From assembly GCF_902770715.1 (NCBI RefSeq), contig NZ_CACXTS010000021.1, positions 1 to 59,876 of the forward strand: a stretch of 59,876 nt of DNA, in the 5' to 3' direction. The number at the start of each line of letters is the position of its first letter. Positions within the stretch are counted from its first letter, which is position 1. The translations under genes were made by a program, and so were the position numbers. Below the pieces are notes generated by a model. The model was given only the letters and a program-made list of their open reading frames with translations. It was not told the origin of the DNA and searched no databases. Below are positions 8,904-17,252 of the stretch, piece by piece. This stretch comes from an uncultured Methanobrevibacter sp. (GTDB lineage: Archaea; Methanobacteriota; Methanobacteria; Methanobacteriales; Methanobacteriaceae).

Positions 8904-9293
8904 ATGCTTTGTCCTAAATGTGGAAAACAGTACAATTCAAAATACAGAAATTGTCCTCATTGTATTTTAAATGAAATTTCAGGTAAAAATAAAAAAAATA
9001 AACCTAAACGTATTCATAACAATTCTAGGGATAAACCTACTTCATCTATTAATGATATTACTAAGTTTCAAAAACCAAAAAATCGTATAAAAAATAAGTC
9101 CCGTAATATTAATAAAAGATATTATCTTGATAGGTCTAGTAATAATAGCAAAAAGAAACCTACAATTGATCCGAGTAATGTAAATGGTTATCAAGTTGGA
9201 GAAGGCATGTCTATTAATGGACGTAAATTAAGAAAGGGATCTCGTACTTCAAGGGATGCTATTATTTATAGTCCATGGATGTATAGTGAATGA
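8904..9293 (+). CDS. Small basic zinc-ribbon protein, third gene of the DprA operon
   Basis: This 129-residue protein opens with a Cys4 zinc ribbon (CPKCGKQYNSKYRNCPHC) and continues with a low-complexity Lys/Arg/Asn/Ser-rich tail likely to bind nucleic acid. It starts 8 bp after the dprA-like gene with GGTG upstream, so it belongs to the same transcript. The C-terminal 40 residues (GYQVGEGMSINGRKLR) are more complex and could be a small folded element. I recognise no family. Co-occurrence of this gene with the helicase-PRTase and DprA genes elsewhere would show whether it is a true component. Confidence 0.65.
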   Translation: MLCPKCGKQYNSKYRNCPHCILNEISGKNKKNKPKRIHNNSRDKPTSSINDITKFQKPKNRIKNKSRNINKRYYLDRSSNNSKKKPTIDPSNVNGYQVGEGMSINGRKLRKGSRTSRDAIIYSPWMYSE

Positions 9294-9411
9294 TTAAAAC
9301 AATCTTTTTACAGAAATATCTTTTTATTTAATTATTCCTATTTTATTAACAATTTGCATATTTTTATTTAGTTGTAGTTATAAAATATCATTTAATATGG
9401 GGGATTTTTCA

Positions 9412-10101
9412 ATGAATAAAAAAATAATTATTACATTAATTTTAGCTATTGGTGTTTTAATTTGTGTTTCTCCAATTATGGCTGCTGATAATTCAGTTCA
9501 TCAGTTTGCACTATTTGATTTTAATATATTTGGAGGAGATACTCCTTCTTTAGATGTTGAGAAATTACAAATTCAAAAAGTTAAAAAATCACACACTTAT
9601 AGTAATGGAAATACTAAAAAAAGCACTAAGACCTATTTAAAATTTAATCTATCATCAAGTTCCGATTCAATGGGCAATTATAGTGTTACTATTAAATGTT
9701 TTGATAAAAATAAAAAATCTATCAAAACTGTAAAATCTTATGTTGACCATGAGGGATCTTATAAAATACCTTTGTCTGGTGCTAATAAAGTTAAAAGCGC
9801 AAAGATAACAATTAAAGATGATTCTGGAAATGTGCTTTTTAACAAAACCACTTCAAAAATTAAAATATCTGAAAAAGTGACAAAGGATAAACCTGTAGAG
9901 AAGAAAAAAACCACTAGTTCAAGTTCTAAATCTAGTTCAAGTTCAGGTGCAACTTACTGGGGAAGTTCAAAATCAGGTAAATTCCATAGACCAAGTTGTG
10001 AATGGGCGCAAAAGATTTATTCAAATAATAAAGTAGTGTTCCATTCAAGATCAGAAGCAATTAATGCAGGTTATCAACCATGTCAAGTATGTAGTCCTTA
10101 A
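9412..10101 (+). CDS. Secreted protein with C-terminal Cys-rich (Ada-like) module
   Basis: This protein of about 229 residues begins with a signal peptide (MNKKIIITLILAIGVLICVSP ending near MAA). A beta-rich middle region contains YLKFNLSSSSDSMGNYSV, and a Ser/Lys linker leads to the C-terminal module FHRPSCEWAQKI...SRSEAINAGYQPCQVC. That module resembles the short metal-binding domain often fused to secreted nucleases, with a Cys in FHxxxC and a final CxxC. ATG 9412 is preferred because GGGGGAT lies upstream; an in-frame ATG at 9397 overlaps that site. The protein is probably outside the membrane. The next gene carries the same module, so the two may act together or be paralogues. Function is unknown. 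Confidence 0.7.
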   Translation: MNKKIIITLILAIGVLICVSPIMAADNSVHQFALFDFNIFGGDTPSLDVEKLQIQKVKKSHTYSNGNTKKSTKTYLKFNLSSSSDSMGNYSVTIKCFDKNKKSIKTVKSYVDHEGSYKIPLSGANKVKSAKITIKDDSGNVLFNKTTSKIKISEKVTKDKPVEKKKTTSSSSKSSSSSGATYWGSSKSGKFHRPSCEWAQKIYSNNKVVFHSRSEAINAGYQPCQVCSP

Positions 10102-10189
10102 TTGGATTACATTATTTTTTTTTACTAAATTTTTATTACTAACTAAAAACAATATTGTAATTATAGAATAATTTTTAGGTAGGTGACTT

Positions 10190-10597
10190 ATGGTTAAATG
10201 TCCTAAATGCGGGAATACTGTCGATGAGAATGATAAAAGATGTTCTAGCTGTGGTGAATCATTATCAAAATCTAAAAATTCCTCAAATAAGATTATTGCA
10301 GTCATTGCTATTGTTGCTGTAATTGCAATTGTAGGTGTTTTAGCAAGTGGAATGTTTTCAAGCGATAATTCAACAACTGATGTTGAAGCACAATCTGAAA
10401 CTGTTGATCCAATAAGTGAAGATGATGACACAACCACTGAACCAACTGAATATTGGGCTAGTGCAAAAGCAGAAAAATTCCATTTACCAACCTGTGAATG
10501 GGCCGAAAAAATCAGTGAAGATAATAAAATCATTTATCAATCTCGTGAAGATGCAATTGCAGATGGTAAAGTGCCTTGTGGTGCATGTAATCCATAG
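10190..10597 (+). CDS. Zinc-ribbon membrane protein with the same Cys-rich C-terminal module
   Basis: This 135-residue protein has three parts: an N-terminal zinc ribbon (CPKCGNTVDENDKRCSSCG), one transmembrane helix (IIAVIAIVAVIAIVGVL), and a C-terminal module FHLPTCEWAEKI...SREDAIADGKVPCGAC that matches the preceding gene product. The arrangement suggests a cytoplasmic zinc ribbon and an external Cys-rich domain. GGTGA precedes the ATG with good spacing. The stop codon overlaps the region where the HsdR-like gene begins, so translational coupling with that gene is likely. No enzymatic residue set is evident; a sensor or docking role is possible but unproven. Confidence 0.75.
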   Translation: MVKCPKCGNTVDENDKRCSSCGESLSKSKNSSNKIIAVIAIVAVIAIVGVLASGMFSSDNSTTDVEAQSETVDPISEDDDTTTEPTEYWASAKAEKFHLPTCEWAEKISEDNKIIYQSREDAIADGKVPCGACNP

Positions 10598-13500
10598 TGG
10601 TGTTTAATTTGGAAGAATCAGAATCTCAGCTCCAGGATTATTTCATTGAATTATTAAAAAATAATGGATATGAATATGTTGATATTGAAAACGAAGCTGA
10701 TTTAATGGATAATTTTGAAAAACAATTAAAATTATTTAATAATGATGTTGAGTTTAATTTTCAAGATATTTGGGATTATTTAAGTCAAGGTGATAAGAAC
10801 TCTAAATTTGATAAACTTAGAGGTTCTTATAATGGAGTAAAATTCATTGATTTTTCTAATTTTTCATCAAATATTTTTCAGGTTGCTGAAGAAATAACTG
10901 TAGAAGGAGAATATAAAAATCGCTATGATGTTACAATCTTAATTAATGGTTTTCCTTTAGTTCAAATTGAACTTAAAAGGCCTGGCGGTAATCTGATAAC
11001 TGCATTCAATCAAATTCAGCGTTATTCCAATCATTCTTATTCGGGCCTTTTTGATTTTATACAAATTTTTGTAATTTCAAATAAGGCTAATACAAAATAT
11101 TTCTTCAATGATTCTGATTTTAATTACAATTTAACATACAATTGGTTTGATAATAAAGATTTAGAAAGTTTTACTCATTCATTTTTAATAAAAAATAATT
11201 TAATGCTGATTTTATCAGGATATATTTTCAAAGATTTAATTTCTAACAATTATATCATGCTTAGACAATATCAGATTGATGCATTAACTGGTGTTTTAGA
11301 AAAAATTAATGCTGGTGAAAATGGATATGTTTGGTTAACATCAAATACTGGCTGCACTACAACGGCTTTAAGACTTGCTCAGATTTTAAGTGAAAATAAT
11401 AAGGTAATTTTCATCATTAAAGACAAATTTTCAAATTTAAACGTATCAAAAACACAAAAGGAATTAATGCTGGACATCAATTTGAAAAATCTAATTTTTA
11501 CTAATATTAATATCTTATCTCTAAAAGAAAAACTAGATTCAATTAAAGATAATGACTTTATTTTTATCTTTGATGACTATGAAAAATATTCATCAAAAAA
11601 CAACCCTTTAGAATTACAAAAAATTTTTAAAAATTCATTATTTTATTGTTTTACTCAAACTCCAGTTTTTGATGAAAATATCATTGGAGAAATGACCACT
11701 AAAACAATTTTTAACTCAAAAATTTACAATTACACATTTAGTGATGCACTTAAAGAAAAAACAAATCTACCGATTAACATTGAATATGTAAATGATGCTC
11801 AATGTTCAAAGGATTATAATTTATCGTCAGATATCAGAATAGCTAAAATTTCAGATTATATTGTAGATAATTTTAACAAAAAATCAATTTTAATTGTTTC
11901 CTCAAATAATGACTTAATTAGATATTATGAGTCATTAAAAAGTTCCAATTTAAAAGTAGCGCCAATTTTAAGGCATGAATCAAACGATATTTATGAATCA
12001 ACTCCAATGAGAGATTACTTTGAAAAGTATATTCAGGAATATAATGACAATTTTAATGCGGAAATAACTCACAAAAAGGTTGTTGGAACGGAAAAGATTT
12101 CACATGAATTTGAAGAGGATACAATAAAAAGATTCAAAAATAATGAAATTGATTTGGTCATAGTTGATGCCAGCTTGTTTTTAAATCAATATAATTTCAA
12201 TATTTTAGGAAATTTAAAAGATCCTCAATTAGACACAATATATTTGGATTGTGAGTTAGAATACAATAACCTATTTGAAGTATTAACTATGGGAAATATT
12301 CCCGCTTCACACAAAAGTTATGGCAATGTAGTAATGTTTAGGGATTTAAGAGAAAATATTAAAAAAGCAGTAAAGTTATTTTCAAATAATCAAGCCAGTG
12401 AAGATATCCCATTTAAAGATTATGATTATTATTTAAAACAGTACAATAACTCATTCGACGACTTTAAAAAATTATCTTACTATTATAATATATTAATCAC
12501 ATTCGATGAATTTAATTTTGATAAATCTCAAAGTGATGAGTTTAATGCACTTAAGGATGAATTCGAACAGGAACAATTTGAAATTAACTCAATTAAGAAA
12601 ATCATTACTAATTTTAATCTGCAAAAAATTGATAACTTTACAATAGATTTAAATTATCTAATCTATGATGAAGATAATGAAGAATATGAGGAATCAACAA
12701 TAAATACGGATAATCCTAAAGAATTGAATATATTAAACTTGGATAATTCAAAAGAAATAAATGAAACAAGGATTTTAAATTTAAATAATACTAAAGAAGA
12801 ACTGAATATTTTAAGTTTAAACAAAGTGGACAATTCTAAAGAACTTAATGTTATAAATCAAGATTTATCAAAAACAATCAATGTTACAAATGAATATCAT
12901 ATCTATGTGGGTGGGGATAATATTCAAAATGAAATCAATCTAAATTTAAAAGATTTAATTAAATCCAATGCTATTCAAACGGATGATGAAAATGTTAAAA
13001 TTTGTCCAAGATGTAGAGAAAAGTATACTGATGATAAGAATTTCTGTCCGAAACATGAAGAGTTAACAGAATTAGTCTATATTGATGACCTGATAAAAGT
13101 TTGTAAAGGTTGTGGATTAAAATATCCGAAGGAATTTAATTATTGCATTTCCTGTGACTGTGATGAACCTTTAACAACAGATATTATTGATATAAAAACT
13201 CTTCCAAATAGATATTATGATTTAAACACCCATATAAATAAATTTACAGAGATTTCCCAGTTACTTTCAAATGAAAACAAAACTAAATTAATTAACTTTA
13301 ATTTTACCCAACTGCAGTTTGATAATATCATAAATAACATTAAAAATACTTATAAATTAATTTTAGACTATTTAATTGATGAATATGGAATTGATTTATC
13401 AAATCTGTCAACTTTAAATAAGATGCTTTTGTTTTCAAAAACATTCGTTAAAACGGATTATAAAGAAGGTGGAGGGGATTTAGGTTATTACCAATATAAT

Positions 13501-14100
13501 GAAATATTTATAGATGATAGATTGCCTGATGCATTGCAGATTACAACTATCATTCATGAATTGTCTCATTTCTTAATGGCTGAAATATTAGAACAAATCA
13601 CCTGTGAAATATTAAATACTAATAAAACAGATGCCGTTGAAGCATTTATATGTTATAATCTGGCAAATGTTAAAATGAATTGTCTGGTTGATGAATATTG
13701 TGCACATACTGTTGAAGGCAGGTTTGCAATGTTTGGATATCAGGATTATGGATCATATAAACAAGTTTTATCAGAGTTTTTACAAGAATATTCCGAACAG
13801 CATGTTGAAATTGTAAACACAATCGGAAATACGTTTGCAGACTATATTAAACCAATAATGGAATCCTTCATTGATGAAAACCTAAGGAAAGATATTAAAA
13901 AAGAATTTTCAAAAGTTAAAGATGTTCCTAAATACGATGAATTGCAGTATGAAACATCCAATACTTTGGATTGGGAAGGTTTTTCAAATGCCATTAAATT
14001 AATGCTTACAGGTAACTTAAAAGATTTTGAAAATAATCCTCAGGATATGGAAAAATTAAATGTATATGCTGTTAAATTCAGAAAGAACAATCAAAGGTAA
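10597..14100 (+). CDS. HsdR-like protein with intact nuclease, dead helicase, zinc ribbons and HExxH metallopeptidase domain
   Basis: This 1167-residue protein is numbered from GTG 10597; TTG 10609 behind GGTG is an equally good start. Residues 1-200 match the HsdR N-terminal nuclease: Asp111, then IELKR (Glu125, Lys127) and FNQIQRY (Q-x-Y motif). The helicase fold follows, but Walker A reads TSNTGCTTTAL (248-258, no Lys), the DEAH-box position reads FDDYEK (325-330), and the motif VI region reads VLTMGNI with no Arg pair. After Asn/Leu-rich degenerate repeats come two zinc ribbons (CPRC...; CKGC...) from residue 803, then HELSH (987-991) and DEYCAH with Glu1033, as in gluzincin peptidases. 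The peptidase half is paralogous to the gene at 30285. The motor is probably inactive. Confidence 0.8.
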   Translation: MVFNLEESESQLQDYFIELLKNNGYEYVDIENEADLMDNFEKQLKLFNNDVEFNFQDIWDYLSQGDKNSKFDKLRGSYNGVKFIDFSNFSSNIFQVAEEITVEGEYKNRYDVTILINGFPLVQIELKRPGGNLITAFNQIQRYSNHSYSGLFDFIQIFVISNKANTKYFFNDSDFNYNLTYNWFDNKDLESFTHSFLIKNNLMLILSGYIFKDLISNNYIMLRQYQIDALTGVLEKINAGENGYVWLTSNTGCTTTALRLAQILSENNKVIFIIKDKFSNLNVSKTQKELMLDINLKNLIFTNINILSLKEKLDSIKDNDFIFIFDDYEKYSSKNNPLELQKIFKNSLFYCFTQTPVFDENIIGEMTTKTIFNSKIYNYTFSDALKEKTNLPINIEYVNDAQCSKDYNLSSDIRIAKISDYIVDNFNKKSILIVSSNNDLIRYYESLKSSNLKVAPILRHESNDIYESTPMRDYFEKYIQEYNDNFNAEITHKKVVGTEKISHEFEEDTIKRFKNNEIDLVIVDASLFLNQYNFNILGNLKDPQLDTIYLDCELEYNNLFEVLTMGNIPASHKSYGNVVMFRDLRENIKKAVKLFSNNQASEDIPFKDYDYYLKQYNNSFDDFKKLSYYYNILITFDEFNFDKSQSDEFNALKDEFEQEQFEINSIKKIITNFNLQKIDNFTIDLNYLIYDEDNEEYEESTINTDNPKELNILNLDNSKEINETRILNLNNTKEELNILSLNKVDNSKELNVINQDLSKTINVTNEYHIYVGGDNIQNEINLNLKDLIKSNAIQTDDENVKICPRCREKYTDDKNFCPKHEELTELVYIDDLIKVCKGCGLKYPKEFNYCISCDCDEPLTTDIIDIKTLPNRYYDLNTHINKFTEISQLLSNENKTKLINFNFTQLQFDNIINNIKNTYKLILDYLIDEYGIDLSNLSTLNKMLLFSKTFVKTDYKEGGGDLGYYQYNEIFIDDRLPDALQITTIIHELSHFLMAEILEQITCEILNTNKTDAVEAFICYNLANVKMNCLVDEYCAHTVEGRFAMFGYQDYGSYKQVLSEFLQEYSEQHVEIVNTIGNTFADYIKPIMESFIDENLRKDIKKEFSKVKDVPKYDELQYETSNTLDWEGFSNAIKLMLTGNLKDFENNPQDMEKLNVYAVKFRKNNQR

Positions 14101-14105
14101 TTTTT

Positions 14106-16208
14106 ATGAATAGTAAAGAATTTTTAGATAATCTACTTTTACAGTTTGGAAGTAGTGATATTGAAAATAGCGGTTTTGATGATGTAAATAATTTTAATTT
14201 CACATTTCTTGACACTATTAAAGAAAAAAAGATTATTTGCGTTTCATCAGGTTATTTTGAAGAAAATATGAATATTATTTCAAATCTTAAGAATAGAAAT
14301 TACTTTGAATCAATTATTTCACTTCCAATTTTTAAAGAGGATGATAATCTTTTAGTTCTGATTTTTAATCCTCAAAAAAATTCTCCAGAATGTTTATATA
14401 TTGATGAATCAGATTCTCTAATCCACAAATCTGAAGATGTTGACTGGACTTATGCCGGTGAAGAATTGACAAGCAAAATTTTATATTCATATAATAATTT
14501 TAAAGAATCAGATAATGCAGTAATGTTAAACATTGACGAAATTTTTGGTTTAAAACCTAAAAAATCAATAAATGATGAATTATTATCTTTAAGCTTAAAT
14601 TCTAAAGAAGATGTTTCAACAAGGAAACATAGGGTAATTACTAATGATTTGGCCGATGGCTTATTGGCATTAAAGCAAAATCAACCTATAGAAAATGAAT
14701 TTTCTAAACATGATTTAAAGGCTGTTGAAACTCCACAGTCCATAACTTTACCTTTTTTAAATGATGCAATGTATTATAAAAAAAGACAAAACCCTGAAAA
14801 TCTGTTATATAAAGATAATAAACCATTAATTGATGGTGAAGTTCAGTTTAGAAAGCTGGGAAAACTTGCAGATTTAGAAAATATCTATATAAAAAATGAA
14901 AAAAATTCAATATTGATAGCCACTTGTAAGAGCTGCACATCAAAATTAGTCTTTTATAATAATGAAATCAGTGATTTTAAAGGGGAAGTGTATATTGAAG
15001 TAACAAATATTCACGAAGAGGTCTCTATGGAATATTTGTATGAATATTTGAACTCTAAAAATGGTTTAGACGAATTATTGTACTTTTCAAAAGGAAATAC
15101 GCATATCACTCCAAATGAAATTAAGAATGTTAAAATACCCGTTCCTGAGTTAGATATACAAAAAGAAATTGTCAAGGTTTCTCGTGAAAGTCGTGAATTT
15201 TTTAAAAGCGTTGATCTTCTCAAAAAAGAATTCAATTCAAATATTTTAGATTATAAACATATGCAAAATTCAATCAATGAACTAAAAGGAAATATTTCTT
15301 TTGATAATAAAACTAATGAAATAACTGAATTGTCTAGAAGTTGGAGGCATGCGTATAAAGGATTAATATGGCCTTTAGCCATATCTTATTTATCTGCAAC
15401 AAAAGGTGGCTTTGAGATTGTTGAGAAAAAAGATAATTATTTGATATTATTTGAGTTTATTGCAGCATTTAATGCGATTGTAATGTTAAGTGGTCTTCCA
15501 AATGATGTTTATAAAAAGAATTTCAATAAAATATGGAATTCCAGAAATCCTAATGAATATAAACAAATGACATTTGCAAATTGGGTATATTTATGTAATA
15601 ACCTTTCAGATGTTTATAAATTTAATAATTTCACTTCTGAGTTGGATGAAGATTTATTTGAGAAAATTGGAAGTGAAAAAATATTAAATATTTTAGATTT
15701 TGCTAAAAATTTAAGAAATAATGAAGCTCATGGTTCACATTCAAATGCATATGAAGCTAAACAAATTGTCGAAGAATTGGATGTCTATTTAGATGATATA
15801 TTTGACATATTGGAAGTTTATTCAAATTATAAATTAATTTATGTTACTGGAGATATGAAATCAGATAAACAGGCTTATTCACATAGGGTTATTCTTTTAA
15901 ATGGGCCTTGTGCTCAACCAATTTATGATAATATTAGATTTGATACACCTCTTGACCGTGAATCTTTATATTTGTACAATCCAAAAAACAATAAAAAATT
16001 AATTTTAAAAGATAGTTTGATTAAATTTTGCCCAATTGATGATTTGAAAAAAAGATGGGCTTTATTTATCTATTATTCATGCGATAGAAAAGAATTTAAT
16101 GCATTCTATAAATGTTTCCAATCAAATGAAGAAGATATTAAAGTGAACATCTCTTCACTAGAAAAAGATGTTCTTGGAAAAAGAAATAAGGAATCATTTA
16201 GATATTAA
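14106..16208 (+). CDS. Fusion of HsdM tail, HsdS-like half and HEPN-like domain
   Basis: This 700-residue protein starts 5 bp after the HsdR-like gene. Residues 40-105 resemble only the last strands of an HsdM methylase (YFESIISLPIF... LLVLIFNP...CLYID); no SAM-binding glycine motif or NPP[FY] motif is present. Residues 245-395 resemble one HsdS target-recognition half, ending in IPVPELDIQKEIV (344-356) and a helical arm. Residues 405-570 are helical with RNNEAH (537-542), fitting the R-x4-H signature of HEPN/DUF4145-like domains. The C-terminal 130 residues are unassigned. I infer a DNA-binding, methylation-incompetent partner of the HsdR-like protein, possibly carrying its own RNase-like domain. 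The HsdS resemblance is moderate and the HEPN call is weaker. Confidence 0.6.
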   Translation: MNSKEFLDNLLLQFGSSDIENSGFDDVNNFNFTFLDTIKEKKIICVSSGYFEENMNIISNLKNRNYFESIISLPIFKEDDNLLVLIFNPQKNSPECLYIDESDSLIHKSEDVDWTYAGEELTSKILYSYNNFKESDNAVMLNIDEIFGLKPKKSINDELLSLSLNSKEDVSTRKHRVITNDLADGLLALKQNQPIENEFSKHDLKAVETPQSITLPFLNDAMYYKKRQNPENLLYKDNKPLIDGEVQFRKLGKLADLENIYIKNEKNSILIATCKSCTSKLVFYNNEISDFKGEVYIEVTNIHEEVSMEYLYEYLNSKNGLDELLYFSKGNTHITPNEIKNVKIPVPELDIQKEIVKVSRESREFFKSVDLLKKEFNSNILDYKHMQNSINELKGNISFDNKTNEITELSRSWRHAYKGLIWPLAISYLSATKGGFEIVEKKDNYLILFEFIAAFNAIVMLSGLPNDVYKKNFNKIWNSRNPNEYKQMTFANWVYLCNNLSDVYKFNNFTSELDEDLFEKIGSEKILNILDFAKNLRNNEAHGSHSNAYEAKQIVEELDVYLDDIFDILEVYSNYKLIYVTGDMKSDKQAYSHRVILLNGPCAQPIYDNIRFDTPLDRESLYLYNPKNNKKLILKDSLIKFCPIDDLKKRWALFIYYSCDRKEFNAFYKCFQSNEEDIKVNISSLEKDVLGKRNKESFRY

Positions 16209-16819
16209 ATGGTTTTATGACTATTTAAGAACTCTTCAAGTTCTCGTCTTTTTCTTTCTTTTTCTTCCTGTTCTTTTCTAACTTCCTCTTCAATAGCTGC
16301 TTGTTTTGTTTGTTGAGCATCATACTCTTTTTTAAGTTCATTTAATTTTGATTGATAACTGGAATTGCCTTCAATTAACTCTGAATATTCTTCATAGATA
16401 TGTTTTTTTAAAGATCTTTCAAAGGAAACAGTTGATTTTTCAATATTATTGTATCTGAGATATAAGCTTAATTTCACTGCTGATGGGCCAATTCCGGTTA
16501 TTTCAAACTCGTATTGCTCACCTTCAATTGGAAGTTTAAATGTGGAGTTGTATGCGTAATATTGATGTTTTTTGGTCATTTGGTTTTTACTTTTTCCATG
16601 AGTTATCTCATTAATTTCTTTTTCAATAGGTCTAGTAGCATATCTGATGTCTGTGTGCTTAAAATACTGTACGTATTCAATATATTCACTTCTAACATCT
16701 TCAACTTTAAACTTATAACTGCTGCCATCTATATCAAACAGGATAGGAATATAATCCATCAAACCAGGTCTTATTGATACGATATGTTTTAATCTGTATT
16801 GTGAAATGTCAAATGTCAT
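16205..16819 (-). CDS. Hypothetical protein with C-terminal coiled coil
   Basis: This is a 204-residue protein on the minus strand, converging on the HsdS-like gene with a 4-bp overlap of the ends. I place the start at 16819 because AGGAG lies directly upstream; ORF extension to 16849 has no ribosome binding site. The first 130 residues are beta-rich (YEFEITGIGPSAVKLSLYLR) with no family that I recognise. The last 70 are a charged coiled coil (AAIEEEVRKEQEEKERKRRE). It is the only minus-strand gene in the first 32 kb, so it is not part of the flanking operons. Confidence 0.6.
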   Translation of the reverse strand: MTFDISQYRLKHIVSIRPGLMDYIPILFDIDGSSYKFKVEDVRSEYIEYVQYFKHTDIRYATRPIEKEINEITHGKSKNQMTKKHQYYAYNSTFKLPIEGEQYEFEITGIGPSAVKLSLYLRYNNIEKSTVSFERSLKKHIYEEYSELIEGNSSYQSKLNELKKEYDAQQTKQAAIEEEVRKEQEEKERKRRELEEFLNSHKTI

Positions 16820-16955
16820 ATGTAAAACTCCTTTTTTATAATAATTCATTTAATACTCATATATTATTAATATAGTCAATACAAAATTATAACAATATTT
16901 AAATACTTTTAATTGTAAATAATAATTTACCAAATTATTTATAGGAGTCACAACC

Positions 16956-17045
16956 ATGACCAAAGATGTAAAAAGTATTTATAATAAGTGTACTATGTTT
17001 TTTTACGCATTTAATAAGTCTCTAATTTTCATTTGTGGTGATTAG
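16956..17045 (+). CDS. Candidate 29-codon small ORF before a zinc-ribbon gene
   Basis: ATG 16956 lies eight bases after AGGAG and opens a frame ending at TAG 17043-17045, immediately before the ATG of the next gene at 17046. The peptide begins MTKDVKSIYNKC and has a hydrophobic C-terminal half. The good ribosome binding site and abutting genes favour a translated leader or small protein; a decayed gene fragment is the alternative. The GGTGAT that serves the next gene lies inside the last codons, so translation of the two could be coupled. Confidence 0.35.
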   Translation: MTKDVKSIYNKCTMFFYAFNKSLIFICGD

Positions 17046-17243
17046 ATGGCAAGAGGAGGCTATTTTGCAGGTAATGATTATGTGGATTATCAGCCAGGAC
17101 AACTTGAACATTCTTCTGCAACATCAAGAAAAGAAATTAGAAAGCAAAAAACAATTAAATGCCCTAAATGTAGCAGAGTTGTTCCTTTAAGAGAGTTTTG
17201 TATCTTTTGCGATTATGTTTTTACAGAAAAGGATTTAATTTAG
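17046..17243 (+). CDS. Small zinc-ribbon protein
   Basis: This is a 65-residue protein with an acidic/aromatic N-terminus (GNDYVDYQPGQLEHS) and a C-terminal Cys4 zinc ribbon, CPKCSRVVPLREFCIFC. GGTGAT precedes the ATG. It lies 9 bp before the large DUF4145/HTH-repeat gene and is probably co-transcribed with it. The short tail after the second Cys pair and the absence of other motifs suggest a binding adaptor rather than an enzyme. I recognise no named family. Confidence 0.65.
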   Translation: MARGGYFAGNDYVDYQPGQLEHSSATSRKEIRKQKTIKCPKCSRVVPLREFCIFCDYVFTEKDLI

Positions 17244-17252
17244 ATTGATACC

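Noticed and set aside
10597..16208. Functional type I restriction-modification system
   Set aside because: Walker A lacks Lys, motif VI lacks Arg residues, and the HsdM part has no SAM or NPPF motifs, so ATP-driven cleavage and methylation are not supported.
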